Shown here one piece after another: positions 58,601 through 64,000 of a stretch of 64,000 bases of DNA (position 1 is the first letter of the stretch; each line of letters opens with the position of its first letter). The translations under genes were made by a program, and so were the position numbers. The stretch comes from Chimonanthus salicifolius (taxonomy: Eukaryota; Streptophyta; Magnoliopsida; Laurales; Calycanthaceae): positions 61,089,195-61,153,194 of the forward strand of contig CM023540.1 of NCBI GenBank assembly GCA_013350335.1, read 5' to 3'. The notes under the pieces are model-generated. The model was not told the origin of the DNA. It saw only the letters and a program-made list of their open reading frames with translations, and ran no database searches.

Positions 58601-60425
58601 TGTAATAGCCCGAATTTTCGAATCAATATATACTTGGCATTTATTGATGTTAATTTGAATTTTGACATGATGGAATACCAAATGGATCAAAAGTTGGGAC
58701 AAGGGTCCAAGAATGGTCCAATGAGCCATGGATTGGATGAAATCCATTTAATGGGTCAATGAGGACTAATCGGGTCAAGGATGGTCAAATTGGGCCCAAT
58801 ACTCATTTGGGACCCAATGGACCCAATTGAGGTAAGCCTAAGGTAAGGAGGAAATTTAATTGGGCCATGGGCCCAATGTCTACCCAACAAACCATGAATT
58901 GGAATTAATACAATTAATGGGTCAATGGTAAGTAATAGGGTCAAGATAGTCAATTTGGGTCAAAGGACCATATGGGACCCAATGGGCCAAAGTAGGTAAG
59001 CCCTAAAATAAATGGGAAAGACAAAATATAATTGGGCCATGGACCCAATGGTAGATAAATTAAATAGATTAGATAATTATAAAACTATCTAAGTTAAGAT
59101 GTATCAAGATTAAGTAATATGGCCAAATGGGGCCCACCTCCACCTCAACCATTGAGGTGGCGTGTGGACCAAGGAAAAAGTGGGGCCAACCATCATGGTT
59201 GACTTGTCAACCATGGATAAATTTAAGAAGACTAAGGTGGATTAAGGTAAATTAAATTGATTGAAATTATTGTAAAATTATCTAAGTTAAAATCAATGGA
59301 ATTAAAATAACGTGGCCAAGTGGGGCCCACCTCCACCTCATCAAGTGAGGTGGCGGGTGGGGTAGGTATAGGTGGGGGCCGTCCACCATGGTTGACTTGG
59401 TCAACCATGGGTGGATTTATTAGATAGATAATTTAATGGAATTAAATTGGATGGAAATTAATTAACCTAAGTGAGACTTAACTTAACTAATTAGGTTGAT
59501 TAATTAGGGTCAACATAGACAAGTCAAAGAGGACAAGGGAGCCATGCTTGGTGGTTGGGTCTCAACCACCACCACCAAAGTCAAGCTAGCCCATGCTTGG
59601 TTGGTGAGGAAGTTAATGTTTGAGTGAAGGCTACTCCAACCATCTCTATCTCATTTCAAACAAACATTTTTCACTCTATCTCTCCCTCCCACTCTCAAAA
59701 ACCGTCCCATGCATTGGAGGAAAGAAAAAGAGAAGAAAACTTAGAAGAAGAAGAGAAGAAAAGAGAAGGAGAGAACAAGCCTTGGTCCACCCCTTCAAGA
59801 TCAAAGGCTAAGATCTTGTTTTCCATCACCTTCCCCTCTCCCTCTCTCAATCTAACCCCATCTACCATTAGCCGATCCAAGCATATCTCACCGTTGATCA
59901 AGCTCATCTTAACCGTACATCAAGGAGAAGAAGAGAAGAGAAGACTAAGGAGAGCAAGAGGAGAAGCAAGAGAGACCGGAGGAGTCGTTGGGTGGTAAGA
60001 TTTTCTTAAAAGAAGATTTTATTTTTTTAGGATATGGAATCCATTTCTTAGACTAAATGTGGCCAAAAACGTTGTAGGCCATGGATCTAAGATCCATCAA
60101 AAGATAGGATAAGAAATGGATAAAAATGGAGGAATGGATTAAGAAATGGATGAAATGTAAGAATGGAATTGTTAATGGAATTTTTAAGTCCTTATTAAGC
60201 ATAGGAAAATTGGATTTTAATGGATTGATGGGCCATAGGGTTCGGCCATGTAGCGTGGCCGAACCCCATGGTAAATAATGGATGACATTTAATTAAGGTT
60301 TAAGGTTTGAAAATGATGGAGAATGGTTAGGGTTTCAAGGGTTAAATGTAGTCAAACTTTTGGAAAAAAAATAAATAATAGAATCTGATTATCGGAAAAG
60401 GGGTGAAAAAGGGCCGGGCGTTACA
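58601..60425 (+). mobile_element. 3' LTR of element H
   Basis: TGTAATAGCCCGAATTTTCG ... GGGCCGGGCGTTACA, same length as the 5' LTR and carrying the same internal deletion junction near 60365. Confidence 0.95.
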
Positions 60426-60430
60426 AATTG

Positions 60431-61576
60431 AAAGTCCCAGAGTGCTAGAATGGATTGTCTAGAGGAGGGGTGAAAAGGACAATCCCCAATTTTTCTGTCC
60501 TTTGGCAAATGACGTGATTAACAAAAATAAGTAAATGGAATGACAAAATTAATCAAGTTGCAAGCATATACAGTCCACCAAACACATATACACCCGATGT
60601 ATAGTGGTTCAGTTTAAACAAACCTACATCCACTCTTAGACTCACCCAACCTTAGGTTATCCCAAATGCACTAAGCATGGAATTACACCCTCACAAATAA
60701 GTTAGGACTTCCACCTAATCAATTGATTGGAATCCCTTCCAATCCCTAGAGTAAACCCTCTCTTTTTTTAGTGGTTCAAGAGTACACCCTCTCTAATGCA
60801 CTTTACATGATCAAGATTAAAATGTGAACAAGAAGAAGTACTTCCCTTTGTAGTTCACTTGATGTAGATATGCTTCTTGAAGAGTTCTCCATAGCTTTGA
60901 TCTATTTGATGAAGAAGATGTACCAATGTATTGAGCAATCACAAGGTAGGTTAAAGGTTTCTAGGATGTATGATTTGCCAATGTAAATCCTAGACTAGTT
61001 CTCACTCTCACTCAATCTCAGTCAAGGGTGTGATTGGATTCTCAAATGATTCACCTATGTCAAGTGCATGGAGAGTGTTTGGAAGAGGTTGGGACCTCTA
61101 GGAATTCCTTAGGATTTTCCAAGTTAAAAGTTCCAACCCTTTTCTCCAAAATTCAGAGGTTATATAGGCAAGTAAAAAAACACCAACACCAAGTCATCGA
61201 CATATCGACACTATCGATGTGTCAATTTCCAAATATGACCATTTCATTATGACTGTTGTGACTCCAACGGAACAATCGCAAACATGATCGATACATTAAC
61301 ATCCTCGATGTATCGACGAGCCATCGCTCGATATGTCGACATATATAATTTTATCGATCTGAGGCTTAGAGCATTTTACAGAGGATTTTCATCAAAATTT
61401 TTTGTTAACCTCCTTGACATATCGACATCCACGATGTGTCGACCTCTCTCGATACATTGACCAACTCGAGTGTACCGATATGAGAGTTGCATGAAAATAC
61501 AGAGAACAGTTTCAACAAGAACTCACTCAACCTAGGTTGACATGTCGACCACGACGATGTGTAAACTGGGTCCAGC
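60431..61576 (-). mobile_element. 5' LTR of TG2 (Sirevirus-like), partial
   Basis: On the minus strand this ends ...CTCTGGGACTTTCA at 60431 next to the PBS that H split. About 1.15 kb is present; the 5' start is cut by LTR J. It contains repeated ATCGA/TCGAC words (61190-61560, for example GTCGACATATCGAG and ATGTATCGA) and a TATA box. The rest is unremarkable, with no ORF I would call. Confidence 0.6.
61159..61166 (-). promoter_or_regulatory. Probable TATA box of the TG2 LTR
   Basis: Minus strand CCTATATAACCTC. It lies about 0.7 kb before the LTR/PBS junction, where a U3/R boundary could be. Promoter activity is inferred. Confidence 0.45.
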
Positions 61577-64000
61577 TGTAACGCCCCGCCCTTTCCGAGA
61601 ATTTCAGAGTCTAATTTTTTTTTTTTTTAAGTTATAATAAAACATCGAAAGAGAGCGGGCGGCGTCACGACGCGAGTTAAGTTCAGACTACCCAAGTCTG
61701 AACCTTAACTGGCCACCCATGTGTACATGGAATAGACCATGATAGTGAATCACACATGGAACTAACATCAACATGCGGAATAATCTAGATAATTGCGGAA
61801 TAGAAAGACGAGATAGCAAGTAACAGTCTTAAATATTAAATAACATAGATCAACCATCCACAGGTTATTATCCTAATCAAACCATAGCAAATAACGAATT
61901 ATTACATGACCAGCAATAGTATTCAAATGACAGTAATATAACGTAATCCAAATCCATCATTAAAGCACTTAGGCTCAGCTCCCCTCCCGGTCAATGACCT
62001 TTCCTTTCCCCTTGCTTGTACCTGCAACCTCCTCTGAGGATAGAATTAGGGCGTTAGATCAACGCGCCCAGTAGTGTTTCCGAATAGGGCTACCACATGG
62101 TTAGTCAAAAACATGCAAATAATATAATAATAACACATGTGTGATAAAATTCCATAAAAACATGCTATGTATGAAATGAACATGTAATGAGTCCCACCCA
62201 TCACCATTCAACATAGCCATCACTTGACGGGATTCTCATCGTCAAGGTAACCCACAGTGGTCTTTCGGACGCCCCGACGGAGTGTGGCCTCCAGATTCCT
62301 CCTGATGGGATTCTCATCATTAGGGTACCCCACAGTGGTCTTTCGGACGCCCCGACGGAGTGTGGCCTCCGGTTACAACACCATCATCCCATGCCATGCA
62401 TGAGATGTCTATGCAAACATGTCATTTTAGAAACATAACTTTACAATCATAAAAGATATCGAAATCAACATAAAACAGCATATGAAATAGTGGTTACAAC
62501 AAAGGTAGGAAACCTACAATAGTTTACTTTGTTCGACTCTTCCTTTGGACCGTCTTCCGATCAAGGCTTGTTCACCGTTCTAGAAATTCGAATACCCTAT
62601 GTACATGGCTGCAAGTTAATCATTTGACCATATGATTCTAATTTGATCTAAAACCCAAAAATCCACTTAAACTTCCATGTCCTATCTTAGCCATAAAACC
62701 CCATAGTTTTGGTCCTTTTAAACATGTTTTTGGTCTCATTTAGACATAGGATAACAGTATAATGTTACCATATTTTTACCTTTCAAAACCATCCAATAAG
62801 CCCATCACTTTGTATGATTTCCATTTTGTAAAACTCAATCCAAATATCCACATATCAGTCCATGGGGTTCGGCCATACATATGGCCGAACCCTATGGTTC
62901 TTGGTGTAATTAATCCAACCATTGTCCATGGTTTTAATCCATAATTTAACCATAGTATTAATATGGTTCAACCAAGCCATAGTTACCTAAAAATAGTAAG
63001 CTTATCTTCACTTTAAATCCTTTAAAATCTCACAAAACCATTTAATACTTCCATGAAATGTCATACCATTTCATGGGGTTCGGCCCACCCAATTGGCTGA
63101 ACCTCATAGCCTATGGTTTAGATCCATTTATCCATTTATAAATTTGGTTTATTCTTAAATCAAAGCACATTATGTTTACATAAAAATCCATCCTACACTT
63201 GACCCAAATAACCATAAAAACAATCCATGGGGTTAGGCCATACACATGGCCAAACCCCAAGGTTTCCTTGATGTAAACCCTCCAATATTTGTCCATATTT
63301 TTTTATCAGTATTTAGCTTAATAAACACATAATTCAGCCATGTAATAACTGGTCAAAATCAGTGAACTTATCTCCCTTTAAAATCCTTTAAAAGAACTTC
63401 AATACATAATATGAATTTCATCTCTCAAACACCATAAAAATCACCAAGTTTTCCCATGGGGTTCGGCCATCCAAAGGGCTGAACCCTATGGTCCATATTT
63501 TATCACTTTTAAAAATCATAATCCCATATTTAAACCATTGACGGATCTGTCCATACGATGGCCAGATCTCATTTTCTTAACCAATCTATTAAACAAGAGT
63601 TCAAAATGCACTTACGAACACCGCATCTCCTTCGGTTCTTTTGATTCCTTTCTTGACCCTTTATTTGCTTGACCTCTCCTTCTCTCTTACTGTTCTTTGG
63701 CCTGAGACTGACCTTGCTGCAATCTCCTTGGAATACTTCAGCCAGATGACATGGATTTGAGGGAGAAAGAGAGAGAAAGGAAACTTTGATCTTAAACTTT
63801 GGTGCCAACTCCTTTTGCTCAAAGTGTGCTTTTGTCTTGGTGAAAGAAATCAACCAAGGACTGATTGCAAATCAGTAACCAGCTGTTGTTCTTGCTTTTG
63901 GAATGTAGAAGACAGCAAAGAGAGAGAGAGATAGAGATAGAAAATTGAACCTCTTTTGGCTACTCAAATTCAGCCCAAACTTGCCTCACATGTAACTCCC
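61577..64000 (-). mobile_element. LTR J, partial, minus orientation
   Basis: Left end TGTAACGCCCCGCCC at 61577; runs off the window. Same type as LTR I and S1. CCAGC (61572-61576) would be its left TSD. It contains the terminal hairpin (61675-61710), the 78-bp repeat (stems at 62223-62246 and 62301-62324), and TTCGGCC hairpins near 62864, 63074, 63229 and 63458 (span 62864-63486). Confidence 0.88.

Larger units (their letters stand above)
51689..60425 (+). mobile_element. Full-length element H (Tekay-like Ty3/Gypsy)
   Basis: 5' LTR 51689-53513 and 3' LTR 58601-60425, each 1,825 bp. Exact TSD AATTG (51684-51688, 60426-60430). PBS 53516-53527, leader, broken gag-pol 54005-58538, PPT 58586-58594. 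By eye the LTRs differ at about 20-25 positions (about 1%), several being one-base indels. Both LTRs share an internal deletion of about 2.3 kb relative to A and D, which removes the hairpin array and tandem repeats. Confidence 0.95.

Overview
This window is plant repetitive DNA, most likely pericentromeric or other heterochromatic sequence from a large-genome flowering plant. I see no host gene, rRNA, tRNA or CRISPR array. Almost every base can be assigned to LTR retrotransposons inserted into one another. The reasons are 2-4 kb LTRs with TG...CA ends, 5-bp target-site duplications (TSDs), initiator-tRNA-Met primer binding sites (TGGTATCAGAGC), and Ty3/Gypsy gag-PR-RT-RNaseH-integrase polyproteins. 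The polyproteins end in a chromodomain-like tail, which suggests the Tekay/Del group of chromoviruses. The clade name is recalled from family knowledge, not from a tree. I name no species.

Layout (element letters are mine). 1-3730: LTR A, cut by the window start. 3731-4267 plus 8052-10192: element A (zinc-knuckle leader ORF, then gag-pol cut off inside RT), split exactly at its gag ATG by solo LTR S1 (4268-8051, minus). 10193-11485 plus 22456-27071: minus-strand element C, split in its leader ORF by minus-strand element B (11486-22455). B's 5' LTR is itself split by solo LTR D (15446-19543, plus). 27072-30663 plus 49653-50428: TG1, a gag-only element resembling Sirevirus/Copia. TG1 is interrupted by LTR F (30664-31678 and 46792-49652), F by full-length element G (31679-46791), and G's 3' LTR by solo LTR I (42639-46508, minus). 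50429-51688 plus 60426-61576: TG2, a minus-strand relative of TG1, interrupted by full-length element H (51689-60425). 61577-64000: LTR J, minus, cut by the window end.

The coding parts follow one plan: PBS, leader, gag, protease, RT, RNase H, integrase, chromodomain tail. No copy is intact. G is the best preserved: one uninterrupted frame of about 1,543 codons broken only by five stops, each explained by a single transition. H has several stops and frameshifts although its two LTRs are nearly identical. B has a leader ORF and a partial integrase but no gag, protease, RT or RNase H.

Three things stand out. (1) The LTRs carry several families of inverted repeats, often in arrays, whose two arms change together between copies. 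(2) Elements A, B and C carry a separate leader ORF encoding three CCHC zinc knuckles between the PBS and gag. (3) The leaders of A, G and H all contain a 3-4 codon upstream ORF ending 9-14 nt before the gag ATG. TG1 and TG2 also look like a non-autonomous family whose only protein is a coiled-coil plus one zinc knuckle.
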